A program made the translations under genes and the position numbers. A stretch of DNA of 64,000 nt from Synechococcales cyanobacterium GL140_1_metabinner_5_sub. Lineage in GTDB: Bacteria; Cyanobacteriota; Cyanobacteriia; Cyanobacteriales; Chamaesiphonaceae. Of this stretch, positions 35,806-44,333 are shown piece after piece; the first letter of the stretch is position 1; each line of letters begins with the position of its first letter. The notes under the pieces were generated by a model. That model was not told the DNA's origin and searched no databases. It saw only the letters and a program-made list of their open reading frames with translations. Where the stretch lies: the NCBI GenBank assembly GCA_025359065.1, contig JANYHM010000064.1, positions 1-64,000 on the forward strand, given 5' to 3'.

Positions 35806-36543
35806 ATGCAGCTAGCCCTGAGTACTTGGCCAGAAGTGGAAGAATATTTGACTCGATCGACTGGCATCATTATTCCGATCGGTTCCACTGAACAGCATGG
35901 TCCGACAGGTTTGATCGGCACTGATGCAATTACGGCGGAGGGAATCGCGATCGGGGTAGGTAAAGCGACTAATGCTTTGGTGACTCCGACGATTAATGTA
36001 GGAATGGCCCTGCACCATACGGCTTTTCCGGGGACGATTAGCCTGCGGCCAGCGACTTTGATGCTGGTAATTCGAGATTATTTGGTGAGTTTAAGTCGAT
36101 CGGGTTTTACTAAGTTCTTTTTTATCAATGGCCATGGCGGCAATATGGCCACGGCCAAAGCGGCTTTCAGTGAGACCTATGCTCATTTGCAAGATTTGCA
36201 GATGGAGCAAGAGATTCAATGCTATTTGGCTAACTGGTTTATGGGTGGTGCGGTTTATCAGTTAGCTAAGGAGCTGTATGGAGATAAAGAAGGTTCTCAC
36301 GCTACGCCTTCGGAGGTGGCAGTGACGCAATATCTTTATCCTGATGCGATTAAGACTGCTTTTTTGGAGCCGTTGATTCCGAGTACTCACGGTATCTATA
36401 GTCCGAGTGATTTTCGGCGACGTTATCCCGATGGACGAATGGGTTCGGATCCTAGTTTGGCTACGCCGGAGCATGGGCAAAGGTTTTATGATGCAGCGGT
36501 GCAGGAGTTGAGTAAGAGCTATCATAAGTTTCTACAAAGTTAA
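35806..36543 (+). CDS. Creatininase family amidohydrolase-like protein
   Basis: A 245-residue protein with the metal-ligand motifs of the creatininase fold: IPIGSTEQHG, IGTDAITAEG, FFINGHGGN and GSHATPSEVAVTQ (Glu). Related enzymes include creatininase, MftE and formamide amidohydrolases such as ArfB. The actual substrate cannot be told from sequence. The gene stands alone. Confidence 0.8.
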   Translation: MQLALSTWPEVEEYLTRSTGIIIPIGSTEQHGPTGLIGTDAITAEGIAIGVGKATNALVTPTINVGMALHHTAFPGTISLRPATLMLVIRDYLVSLSRSGFTKFFFINGHGGNMATAKAAFSETYAHLQDLQMEQEIQCYLANWFMGGAVYQLAKELYGDKEGSHATPSEVAVTQYLYPDAIKTAFLEPLIPSTHGIYSPSDFRRRYPDGRMGSDPSLATPEHGQRFYDAAVQELSKSYHKFLQS

Positions 36544-36578
36544 GGATTCAACAATATCGATTCATGAGTGTCAATTCA

Positions 36579-37121
36579 TCAGATTGAAAAATCTTTTGGT
36601 TGAAACTTGGCAAAACCCAGAAAGTTTGTGATTGTTTGTGCGAGATCTTCATAATATTGCTGTTCGTTAGGAATCGAATTCATACTTTGTATTCTGATGG
36701 GCTTACTGTTATTAATTTTTATTTTGATGTAATAATATTCATATCCGTCAACGTCAGTATCTCTTTCTACTTGAAGATCTTGAATATCGAAGATAGATCG
36801 GCGAATTGTTTTTTTGTACAACAGCTTTCGAGAAGTCCAGCAAAATACATCTCGCCCTTTATCAAAAACACCAGATAGATAGATCTCCTGAAGAAACATC
36901 GCCATTAAAATGAGTACAATACCTGCTAACAAAAGCATTGAGCCAAAAGCGTGAACACCTTGCTGATCAAAAGTATGTGGCACACCATAACGATTTTGGC
37001 TAAGAATCAAACATCCCAATATAAACATCGAGACTCCCCATAAGTAGGGTGTATTTACCTTATTACTATTAGCCACCGCACGAATTTCTAGATACTGGTG
37101 AGTTTGCTGATAAATTTTCAT
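36579..37121 (-). CDS. Membrane protein with PH-like domain, unknown
   Basis: A 180-residue protein with two hydrophobic segments (about 27-40 and 61-80), then a soluble beta-rich part (FDKGRDVFCWTSRKLLYKK ... VDGYEYYYIKIKINNSKPIRI in parts) that may be PH-like. No assigned family. Its A/T-rich codon use differs a little from neighbouring genes. Confidence 0.55.
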   Translation of the reverse strand: MKIYQQTHQYLEIRAVANSNKVNTPYLWGVSMFILGCLILSQNRYGVPHTFDQQGVHAFGSMLLLAGIVLILMAMFLQEIYLSGVFDKGRDVFCWTSRKLLYKKTIRRSIFDIQDLQVERDTDVDGYEYYYIKIKINNSKPIRIQSMNSIPNEQQYYEDLAQTITNFLGFAKFQPKDFSI

Positions 37122-37216
37122 GGGTTAAAATATTAATTTTTTCTCAAAAGAGATCAATTTTAGCCAGTCCCAGTAAACCAGGGGAGAGACTTTAACTCCC
37201 CTGATCATATTCTCAC

Positions 37217-38641
37217 TTATTTTTTCACCGGGACAAAGTCGAAGCCTAGCTTTGATTTATTTCCGGGAACAACCTTCACCAGTTGGATATTGGCATTTCG
37301 ATCGCCTGAGGGTTGGAACTTCACATTCCCAGAACTACCAGTAGTCTGAAAAGTAGGATTAGATAAAGCTATTTGTACTCCAGCCCGGGTGGGGTTGGTT
37401 TTTAGGGCTGCGGCTAGCGCCTGCACTGCATCATAAGACAGCGCTGTGCGCCAATTCACTTCGGCTTTCCAGAATTGACGAGAAGATGTGGCAAAAACTG
37501 CTTTAGGATCACCATCAATGTGCCAAGGCACTGCTACGACTAAGCCTTCGACTTTAGCCTTGCCCAGTTCTAGAGTTTTGGGTGAGTATACGTCATCCCC
37601 ACCTAAAAGGGGTAATTTTTTGTTGTTGATATCGGCTACCTGCATGGCCTTAGGCAGGGTACCGGTGTTGGCAGCCAGCATAATAACGTCAGCGCCAAGG
37701 GTATTAGCCTGGGTTAGAGCAGTACTGGCGTTAAAATCTGCGGCATTCATATCTACTTCTTGAACTACGGTACCGCCGCCTAACCCCATATCAGTAACAA
37801 ATTCTGATTTCAAAGATTTGCTATAACCACTATCACCATTAAAAAAGACGATCGCTTTTTTGCGTTTGATTACATTCAGTGCATAATCGCTTAGAGCTTT
37901 GGCTGCAACCGCATCGCTGGGTATAGTGCGGAAAGCATACTTACTAAATCCTGATAGTTTTACTGAACTACTGATGGGTGAAATATTCACAAGTTGAGAT
38001 TTTTTATAAACTTCTGCCGCAGAGATCGAAGAATCACTACTAAAGTGCCCTACTACTCCCAAGATTTTGTCATCTTTGCCAAAGGACTCGGCCACGTTGC
38101 CAGCGGTTTTGGCTTCATCAGCGTCATCGGCAATCATCACTTTTAATGGAGTGCCATTAATTCCGCCAGTTTTGTTGATTTCGGTCTGGGCTTGAGCCAC
38201 ACCTCGCAGCATTTCTAGTGCTCCAGGAGTATCCGATTTCATGGGCACCGCTACCCCAATAGTCAGAGCTTTTCCGTCGCCGATTTTGGCATTATTGGCA
38301 TAAATATGGGTTTCTGGGGCGTTGGGGGTGACTTTGAGAGCTTTTTCAAACTCGGCAGTGGCTTGAGCATAGTTTTTGTTGCCTAAAGCTGCTATGCCAG
38401 CATTTTTGGCCTGTAAAAATTCATTAGAACTTTGACCTTCAGCACCACCAATGTTTTTATCGCCAGCGCTTAATGTACCTGGAGATCCTTGGTTGTCGGT
38501 ACTACTCACAGAAGGAGAGGGGCTGCTGCCGTTGGAGGGTTTGTTTTGATTGCTAAACCACCAATAACCTCCGGCCAAAACTCCGCCGGTGATTAATAAA
38601 GAGCCAAGTAAAATAGGGATTTCGTTTTTAGAAGAGTTCAT
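37217..38641 (-). CDS. Membrane-anchored periplasmic-binding protein with TPR unit
   Basis: A 474-residue protein. An N-terminal anchor (ILLGSLLITGGVLAGGYWWF) is followed by a Ser/Gly linker, a TPR-like stretch (NAGIAALGNKNYAQATAEFEKALKV) and a Leu/Ile/Val-type periplasmic-binding domain (GKALTIGVAVPM to the end, with ILGVVGHFSSDSSISAAEVY). No ABC permease is nearby. Its start is three bases after the stop of the Ser/Thr kinase gene upstream, so it may be a sensory, not transport, partner. Confidence 0.78.
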   Translation of the reverse strand: MNSSKNEIPILLGSLLITGGVLAGGYWWFSNQNKPSNGSSPSPSVSSTDNQGSPGTLSAGDKNIGGAEGQSSNEFLQAKNAGIAALGNKNYAQATAEFEKALKVTPNAPETHIYANNAKIGDGKALTIGVAVPMKSDTPGALEMLRGVAQAQTEINKTGGINGTPLKVMIADDADEAKTAGNVAESFGKDDKILGVVGHFSSDSSISAAEVYKKSQLVNISPISSSVKLSGFSKYAFRTIPSDAVAAKALSDYALNVIKRKKAIVFFNGDSGYSKSLKSEFVTDMGLGGGTVVQEVDMNAADFNASTALTQANTLGADVIMLAANTGTLPKAMQVADINNKKLPLLGGDDVYSPKTLELGKAKVEGLVVAVPWHIDGDPKAVFATSSRQFWKAEVNWRTALSYDAVQALAAALKTNPTRAGVQIALSNPTFQTTGSSGNVKFQPSGDRNANIQLVKVVPGNKSKLGFDFVPVKK

Positions 38642-38644
38642 TAT

Positions 38645-40066
38645 TTATTTATTCAAACCAGATAGTAAGCGATAGATTAGTCGAAACAATATAGCAGTAG
38701 TAATAGCTGTCATCACACCCCCGATCGCTGCGGCGGCAAACGAAACAAAATCTAGTTTAGCCATTACTAGGGCAATTACACCAGAAACAGCGGCTACTGC
38801 GGCCATAGTTATTTTGTTTAGTAGCCTTTGCCACTGAAAGTAGATGAGTACTACTGCACCCAGTATCACCAAGATCGGAGTTGGCAAGCTGAGATGATTA
38901 GAAACCACTCCGATCAGACCGCTTTGCCAACCAACAAAGCCAGCTCGACCGACGTATTCTGGTAACGGAAGCTGGTGTAGAGGCAGGCGACGATTGGTTT
39001 TGGTTTGCGGAATGGCCGGTTCAAAGACGTGGGCTGGTGCATAGACTCCTGCCGAAGCTGCTAAATTGGCTGGTGCAAGATTGACTGTGGGAGCTGAGGG
39101 AATCACTGTGGGTAATGGCAGCGAAATTGGCGTATTGCCAATTAATGCCTTGCGGGTTTCGGCTACAGATTGGAACCGATCGAAGGGGGCATTTTGCAGC
39201 ATTTTGTTCAGGACTGCGGTGATATGCTCACTAACTTGGGTGTAATTTTCCCACTGCCAGCGATCGCGCACGGTATCAAACAGGTTTTCGTGGCTTTCGT
39301 TGGTAAGCAAGACAACGCAGGTGGCGGCGAGAGCGTAGAGATCGGAGGCAAAAAAGACCTGCTGGCCGCGCAGTTGCTCGGGTGGGGCATAGCCTTGGGA
39401 GTAAATAATGGTGGAGCCAGGTTTGGCGATGTTTTTAATTGCACCAAAGTCCAACAAGTACAGGCGGCCATTAATGTGGCGCATGATGTTGGAGGGTTTA
39501 ATGTCACGGTGGATGACGTTGTGGCTATGGATAAATTCCAAAATGTTGAGCATTTCGGTCAGAATTTCTATGATGTCTGCTTCGCTGAAGCGACCGCGAC
39601 GAAACATTTCTTGTTCGAGGTTTTCGCCTTCGACGAATTCTTGCACCAAGTAAAAGAATCGATCGTCTACGCCAGTGTTAGCGTTGGGTGCCGGTATGTC
39701 AAAAAAGGCAAAGAGGTTGGGAATTTGGGAGTGTTCGCTGCCGAGCTGTTCAAGGATTTCGGCTTCGCGATGAAAGAGTTCTCTGGCCATGGTGAGTTGC
39801 TGGGGAGTCATGACCATGGCAGGTTTAAATTGTTTGATGGCGCATTGACGCATTCTAGGAGTGAGTCGATCGCGCCCCAAATACGCGGTGCCAAAGCCGC
39901 CTTCGCCGAGTATTTTAGTAGTAAGGTAGCGCCCTTCTAAAATCAGGGGCATGCCGCAAGACATACAAAACTGTTGTTTGACCGTTTTTAAAGTTTCGGG
40001 GTCATCCAGGCTGGGGAAGATGTTTTGGGGTTTGGGGCAACTCGGATGGGTGCAATACAGCTCCAT
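38645..40066 (-). CDS. Membrane-anchored Ser/Thr protein kinase with N-terminal Cys motif
   Basis: A 473-residue kinase. The N-terminus has CTHPSC and CMSCGM, a probable zinc-binding motif seen in SpkB-like cyanobacterial kinases. The kinase core includes GEGGFGTAYLG, CAIKQF, HSHNVIHRDIKPSN, LDFGAIK and YAPPEQ. The C-terminal third has three or four hydrophobic segments. ATG 40066 is preferred to the upstream TTG 40084. It is transcribed first, followed directly by the binding-protein gene. Confidence 0.85.
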   Translation of the reverse strand: MELYCTHPSCPKPQNIFPSLDDPETLKTVKQQFCMSCGMPLILEGRYLTTKILGEGGFGTAYLGRDRLTPRMRQCAIKQFKPAMVMTPQQLTMARELFHREAEILEQLGSEHSQIPNLFAFFDIPAPNANTGVDDRFFYLVQEFVEGENLEQEMFRRGRFSEADIIEILTEMLNILEFIHSHNVIHRDIKPSNIMRHINGRLYLLDFGAIKNIAKPGSTIIYSQGYAPPEQLRGQQVFFASDLYALAATCVVLLTNESHENLFDTVRDRWQWENYTQVSEHITAVLNKMLQNAPFDRFQSVAETRKALIGNTPISLPLPTVIPSAPTVNLAPANLAASAGVYAPAHVFEPAIPQTKTNRRLPLHQLPLPEYVGRAGFVGWQSGLIGVVSNHLSLPTPILVILGAVVLIYFQWQRLLNKITMAAVAAVSGVIALVMAKLDFVSFAAAAIGGVMTAITTAILFRLIYRLLSGLNK

Positions 40067-40176
40067 AGACACTCGCAAGGACAACTAATAGTCTAATGGT
40101 ATCGCAAGGGGCTGGTGTTCGATCGTCATTGCCAAAGACTATCTTCGTCAAGAAGCAAAATGCTGATCATAATTCT

Positions 40177-40409
40177 GTAGATGTCTTTGGTATCTGAACA
40201 ATAACCTGACTAAGTTGGTAGCCGCAGTACGTCTTAGCCACAAAGCCCAAAGCGTTATTCAGCAGAATGTGGTTTTTGCTTTGGGCTTTACTGGAATTTT
40301 GGTAACTGGTAACTTTTTGGGGTCGATCGGTTTACCTTTGGCGGTGCTCGGCCACGAAGGATCCACAGCGCTGGTAACTCCCAGTGGTCTGCGACTGTTG
40401 CGCTCTTAG
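40177..40409 (+). pseudogene. Heavy-metal P-type ATPase, C-terminal remnant
   Basis: The frame from 40200 to 40409 reads NNLTKLVAAVRLSHKAQ, IIQQN-like VIQQNVVFALGFTGILV, and GHEGSTALVTPSGLRLLRS, the last membrane segments of a heavy-metal P-type ATPase. The preceding bases at 40177-40199 resemble the DVVLVSD stretch with a one-base insertion and small deletion. Everything upstream, including the ATP-binding and phosphorylation sites, is gone. It ends two bases from the convergent DUF4272 gene. Confidence 0.8.
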
Positions 40410-40410
40410 A

Positions 40411-40974
40411 CTACGCTAAATTCACATTGTCCCAAGAATCACCCAAACCTACTAACCAGCTAATGGCATAGCGGCGCTCGTAAATAATATCTGGATCGAT
40501 CGATTCGTTAATCTTTTTAGCCTTCTTCGCTGGCTGCATGGCTTGCCAATGAGCTTGGCAATGCTGTTCTTCGGCAATGCTTAGGGCATCATTATGGCGC
40601 AGGCAAGCATCACCTAAAAATTGAGCAGTACTATTGGTAATTTGATAAAGATAAGGAATTTTTTCCAAAGCAAAGCGCTGATCAAGCTTCGGCATTTCTT
40701 CTATATAGCCCAGCGCCCAGAGCATGGGAGGAAGACTTTCTGTCAGCCAGCCAAAATCGGCTCGGTCTTCATCGCTGACTGTCGTCGAGAAGTAAAACTC
40801 TCGCTCAGCTTCAGAAAAATACCGATCGATGTTGTAAGCATAAACCCAATCTACCGTAGGAGCAGCTTCTATGGAACAAGCTCGATCCAAGACGGCCAAA
40901 ATTGCTAAAACCCGCTGCGCCACCTCAAAGGGATGACGAACATTAATCTGAAAGCTAGGGTCTGGTGCATTCAT
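40411..40974 (-). CDS. DUF4272 domain protein
   Basis: A 187-residue soluble protein. The pattern WLTESLPPMLWALGYI and IIYERRYAISWLVGLGDSWDNV matches DUF4272, a family of unknown function. Neighbours give no hint: a decayed ATPase on one side and ddl on the other. Confidence 0.7.
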   Translation of the reverse strand: MNAPDPSFQINVRHPFEVAQRVLAILAVLDRACSIEAAPTVDWVYAYNIDRYFSEAEREFYFSTTVSDEDRADFGWLTESLPPMLWALGYIEEMPKLDQRFALEKIPYLYQITNSTAQFLGDACLRHNDALSIAEEQHCQAHWQAMQPAKKAKKINESIDPDIIYERRYAISWLVGLGDSWDNVNLA

Positions 40975-41045
40975 GGCGATTTAGCTAAAACAATGACTAG
41001 GTTCTCTTAGTCAATTTACCCAAACCTCCAGCAAGAATTTGCCCT

Positions 41046-42254
41046 CTACTTAAATAATGCCTTCATTCCCTCTTGACGTTTTAAAGAAAGCTTAGTACCC
41101 TGGCGCTTTTCAGCCTGTTGAATAATTCGGTTCAAAAGTTCGGTATAAACTAGCTGTGGTCGTGATTTCATCCACAGATAAAAAGATAGAGAACCTGGAA
41201 GCGTGTTGATTTCATTGAAGTACAGTTGATTGGCATCGGCATCAATAATGAAATCAATGCGGGACACACCACTACAACCCAAAAGTTGGAAAGCTTTTTT
41301 AGCATAGTCAATACCAGCTTGCTTTAACCCCTGATCCATCTCTTGGGGGTCAATAATTCTCGACAGACTAGCCATCCCTTGAGATTCGCTGTCACCGGTT
41401 TTTTTGGCTCCATCATCCCGCAGATATTTTTCTTCGTAGGTCAACACCCCACTGATAGAAACTGGCATCTCTACTACCGAGGCTAGCACTTCGTCTTCAT
41501 CGCCCACTACCGAGACGTTGATTTCTAAGATATTTTTGACGCAGGGTTCAATAATGGCCTGACTGTCATAGCGAAAGGTGTTTGCTAAGCAACCATTTAA
41601 AGAAGCTTCGTCTTTGGCTACTCCAATTCCGATACTAGAACCCAGGTTACAGGGCTTGACAAACAGGGGGAGCTGTTCCAAGCCGGGAGTGGCAAAAATC
41701 TGATCTCGCACCTGTGCCAAACTTTTTTGGGCGATCGATCGATCAACCACAGCAGCGGGTAAAACTGGAATTCCGGCAGCTTCGAGAGTTTTCTTACACT
41801 TATACTTATTCATGCCCAAAGCCGCTGGCAACACCGTACAGCCGGTGTAGGTGGCATCCGCCATCTCTAACATGCCTTGGATACAGCCGTCTTCGCCGAA
41901 AGTACCATGAAAAGCCAAAAAGTATACATCGATCGGCACGATGTCGCTAGTAGATTTACCAAAGCTAAACAAACCACGCTGAGGATTAATTACTGTTAGC
42001 CCTTTACTGCCAGCGATCGGAATCAAAGCCACCTCTTGGACTTCCCGCAGGGATCCGGGCAAGCCGCGATAAAAAGATTTCTCCAACAGCCGATCTCCCA
42101 CATACCAGCGCCCAGACTGGGCAATATAGACCGGAATCGGCTCGTACTGAGTGACATCCAAGACGTTGATTAACTGGAGGGCTGTAATTACCGAGATTTC
42201 GTGTTCGACTGATCGACCACCAAACAACACTGCAATATTTTTTTTCTTGGTCAT
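41046..42254 (-). CDS. ddl: D-alanine--D-alanine ligase
   Basis: A 402-residue ATP-grasp enzyme making the D-Ala-D-Ala dipeptide for peptidoglycan. VLFGGRSVEHEISVITALQ opens the protein; HGTFGEDGCIQG, LPLFVKPCNLGSSIGIG and YFNEINTLPGS provide binding and catalytic residues. ATG 42254 (MTKKKNIAVLFGG) is chosen because an upstream frame extends 31 residues unlike any Ddl. The protein is longer than E. coli DdlB, within the DdlA range. Confidence 0.9.
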   Translation of the reverse strand: MTKKKNIAVLFGGRSVEHEISVITALQLINVLDVTQYEPIPVYIAQSGRWYVGDRLLEKSFYRGLPGSLREVQEVALIPIAGSKGLTVINPQRGLFSFGKSTSDIVPIDVYFLAFHGTFGEDGCIQGMLEMADATYTGCTVLPAALGMNKYKCKKTLEAAGIPVLPAAVVDRSIAQKSLAQVRDQIFATPGLEQLPLFVKPCNLGSSIGIGVAKDEASLNGCLANTFRYDSQAIIEPCVKNILEINVSVVGDEDEVLASVVEMPVSISGVLTYEEKYLRDDGAKKTGDSESQGMASLSRIIDPQEMDQGLKQAGIDYAKKAFQLLGCSGVSRIDFIIDADANQLYFNEINTLPGSLSFYLWMKSRPQLVYTELLNRIIQQAEKRQGTKLSLKRQEGMKALFK

Positions 42255-42494
42255 CTCTCTAAGCCATTTCTCAAATCTTTCGGGTGATACTGGGCGGCAA
42301 ATCGAGCATCGTTTTACGCACCTGCGACCGCCAAACATGAATATCATATCCTCTCCTGTTCACATCCTCACCTACCGCGAACAGAAAGATCTACATTATT
42401 TGTGGAGTTCGGAGCACGAGTGAAGCCATAAATCTGGCAAAAGACCTAGGGCTTCACAGAGCATTTTGATGAGGCAATATCCTACGAACTGAAC

Positions 42495-43245
42495 CTATAG
42501 CAATATCCCCAAAATTTTCAGGGTTTTGGCTCCCACTACTCCATCGGCACCTAAGCCTTTTTTATCTTGAAACTTGTGCACCGCCGTTGCTGTAGCTCCG
42601 TCAAAGTTGCCATTGACCGGCACCGGGAATCCGGCATTAGTCAGAGCCTGTTGAATTCTTTTGACTACTTCGCCCATTGAACCGATAGTAAAAATGCGAG
42701 TGGTCACAAAACCATCGATCAGTGATTTATTCATTCTGACGGCGCTCTGCTCACCAAAGTCACCGTCTACAGTCATTTGGTCATTAGGATTATGGCGATT
42801 CCATAACTTTTGAAATGCCTTGACTCCCAAGTCGCCTACATCATCGCGACCGCTATCGTTATAAAAGTGAACTGGATCGCTTTCGCCCTGCCATTCCCAG
42901 CCGTTTTTTTAGGAGCAGTGCTTTCCAGTCACCAAAATTATCTACATCGATCGCTAACCCGTCTTCATGATTACTTCTACCCGGTCTGGCTGCCAAGGGC
43001 ACTAGTTCTCGATGACCGCGCTCATAAATTTGGCGCAAGATGTGCTGCTACACCACTGTACGATAGGCCGAATTGATTTTCATCCGCATTCCTGGCTTTT
43101 GGTTGATTCCTTGGCGCAGAACCGATCGTAGTGATTCTTTGGGGCCAGATTGTAAAAAATAATTCAAGAATGCTTCACTAAAAAGGTTTGAGCCGGTATG
43201 CCAGACAACCGATAAGCTAATTTCTTAATGAAAATTCACTGCTTT
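42495..43245 (-). pseudogene. Decayed M15-type peptidase with peptidoglycan-binding domain
   Basis: The minus strand encodes, in order, LSVVWHTGSNLFSEAFLNYF, PGMRMKINSAYRTVV, SNHEDGLAIDVDNFGDWKALL, NGWEWQGESDPVHFYN, and two peptidoglycan-binding-like repeats ending near KTLKILGILL. The His/Asp motifs of M15 D-Ala-D-Ala carboxypeptidases are visible. It is broken by stop codons at 43225-43227 and 43048-43050 and by a one-base loss in the T tract at 42904-42910. The last 111 residues remain as an open frame. Confidence 0.8.
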
Positions 43246-43441
43246 ACCTCTAATTGAATTAAGCCAAACCATTCTCAAACACCAAAAATTGCAGAGATCT
43301 GCTTAGATTTGGATCAATCTCACCACTTTTGGTGTGCTAACACACCGCCAAAAAAAACTTCCGGATTAGCTGGTATGAACCTCGAATGCTGGGGTATGTT
43401 CTGAATTGCCTACTCCCCCACCAGACTTTAGAGGTATTGCC

Positions 43442-44215
43442 GTGTTGAAAAAAATTCTAGTTGTTAGCCTGCTATTGACCACCGCTGTCATGGTCAGCAC
43501 TGCTGCCCACGCTGAAAATGCCAATCATTTGAGCCAGTTGTTATCGACCAAAGAATGTAGCAAGTGCAACTTGGTCAATGCTGGATTGGTGCTTGGTGAA
43601 CTGAGCGGTGCAGATCTCAGCCAAGCTAACTTGGTGGGTGCTAACTTGAGTCAGGCTAGATTAATTGGTGCTAACTTAAAGGGCGCAAATCTCACCGGTG
43701 CTTCTTTGAATGGTGCCGACTTGACTGGTGCTGACCTAACAGGGGCAGTTTTGAACTCCACCGACTTGCGCGATGCTTTCTTGGGTGGGGCAAATTTGAC
43801 TGGTGTTAGTCTGCAAAATTCTTATATTCAAGGTGCTGTTGGTTTGGCTGGTACTGCTGGTAGTGCTGATGATTTTGCCAAGTGGGGCTACGCTGAGTGG
43901 CAAAAAAACAACTACAAAGGCTCGATCGAACACTTCAGTCAGGCAATTCGTCTCAATCCTCAAATGGGCAATGCCTACTATGGCAGAGCTATGGCACGCT
44001 ATCGCTTACAAGATGATGCTGGTGCTACTGTTGATGCTACCAAAGCTGAGCAAATCTTTAAGCAAAAAGGCGATATTGCTTCTGCCACTAATGCCCAAAA
44101 TTTTGTGAAGTCGATCGAAATTGCTCGTCAACCAACTAAGCCTAGTCAAGGCGGCGGTGGTAGCTTTGTAGACGTAATTACTGGCGTAGCTTCTACCCTG
44201 CTCAAATTCTTCTAA
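43442..44215 (+). CDS. Exported pentapeptide-repeat and TPR protein
   Basis: A 257-residue protein. GTG 43442 with GAGGT upstream opens a signal peptide (LKKILVVSLLLTTAVMVSTAAHA). About eighteen pentapeptide repeats of A(D/N)LxG type follow (about 40-130), making a right-handed beta-helix, then a TPR pair (GYAEWQKNNYKGSIEHFSQAIRLNP). Probably a lumenal or periplasmic scaffold of unknown target. Confidence 0.75.
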   Translation: MLKKILVVSLLLTTAVMVSTAAHAENANHLSQLLSTKECSKCNLVNAGLVLGELSGADLSQANLVGANLSQARLIGANLKGANLTGASLNGADLTGADLTGAVLNSTDLRDAFLGGANLTGVSLQNSYIQGAVGLAGTAGSADDFAKWGYAEWQKNNYKGSIEHFSQAIRLNPQMGNAYYGRAMARYRLQDDAGATVDATKAEQIFKQKGDIASATNAQNFVKSIEIARQPTKPSQGGGGSFVDVITGVASTLLKFF

Positions 44216-44333
44216 ATAGATTCCTCGTTCTGGGCGGTTTGTGGAGCCGTTAGGCGATCCCTAAAAAATTGCTCAAGATCGAGTCCAGTGTTAATCTGAG
44301 TGCAAAGCATTGACGCGGCAAAAACGAGGCAAC

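Noticed and set aside
39170-39940. 256-codon frame antisense to the Ser/Thr kinase
   Set aside because: The kinase on the other strand has full catalytic motifs; this frame shows none and is a shadow.
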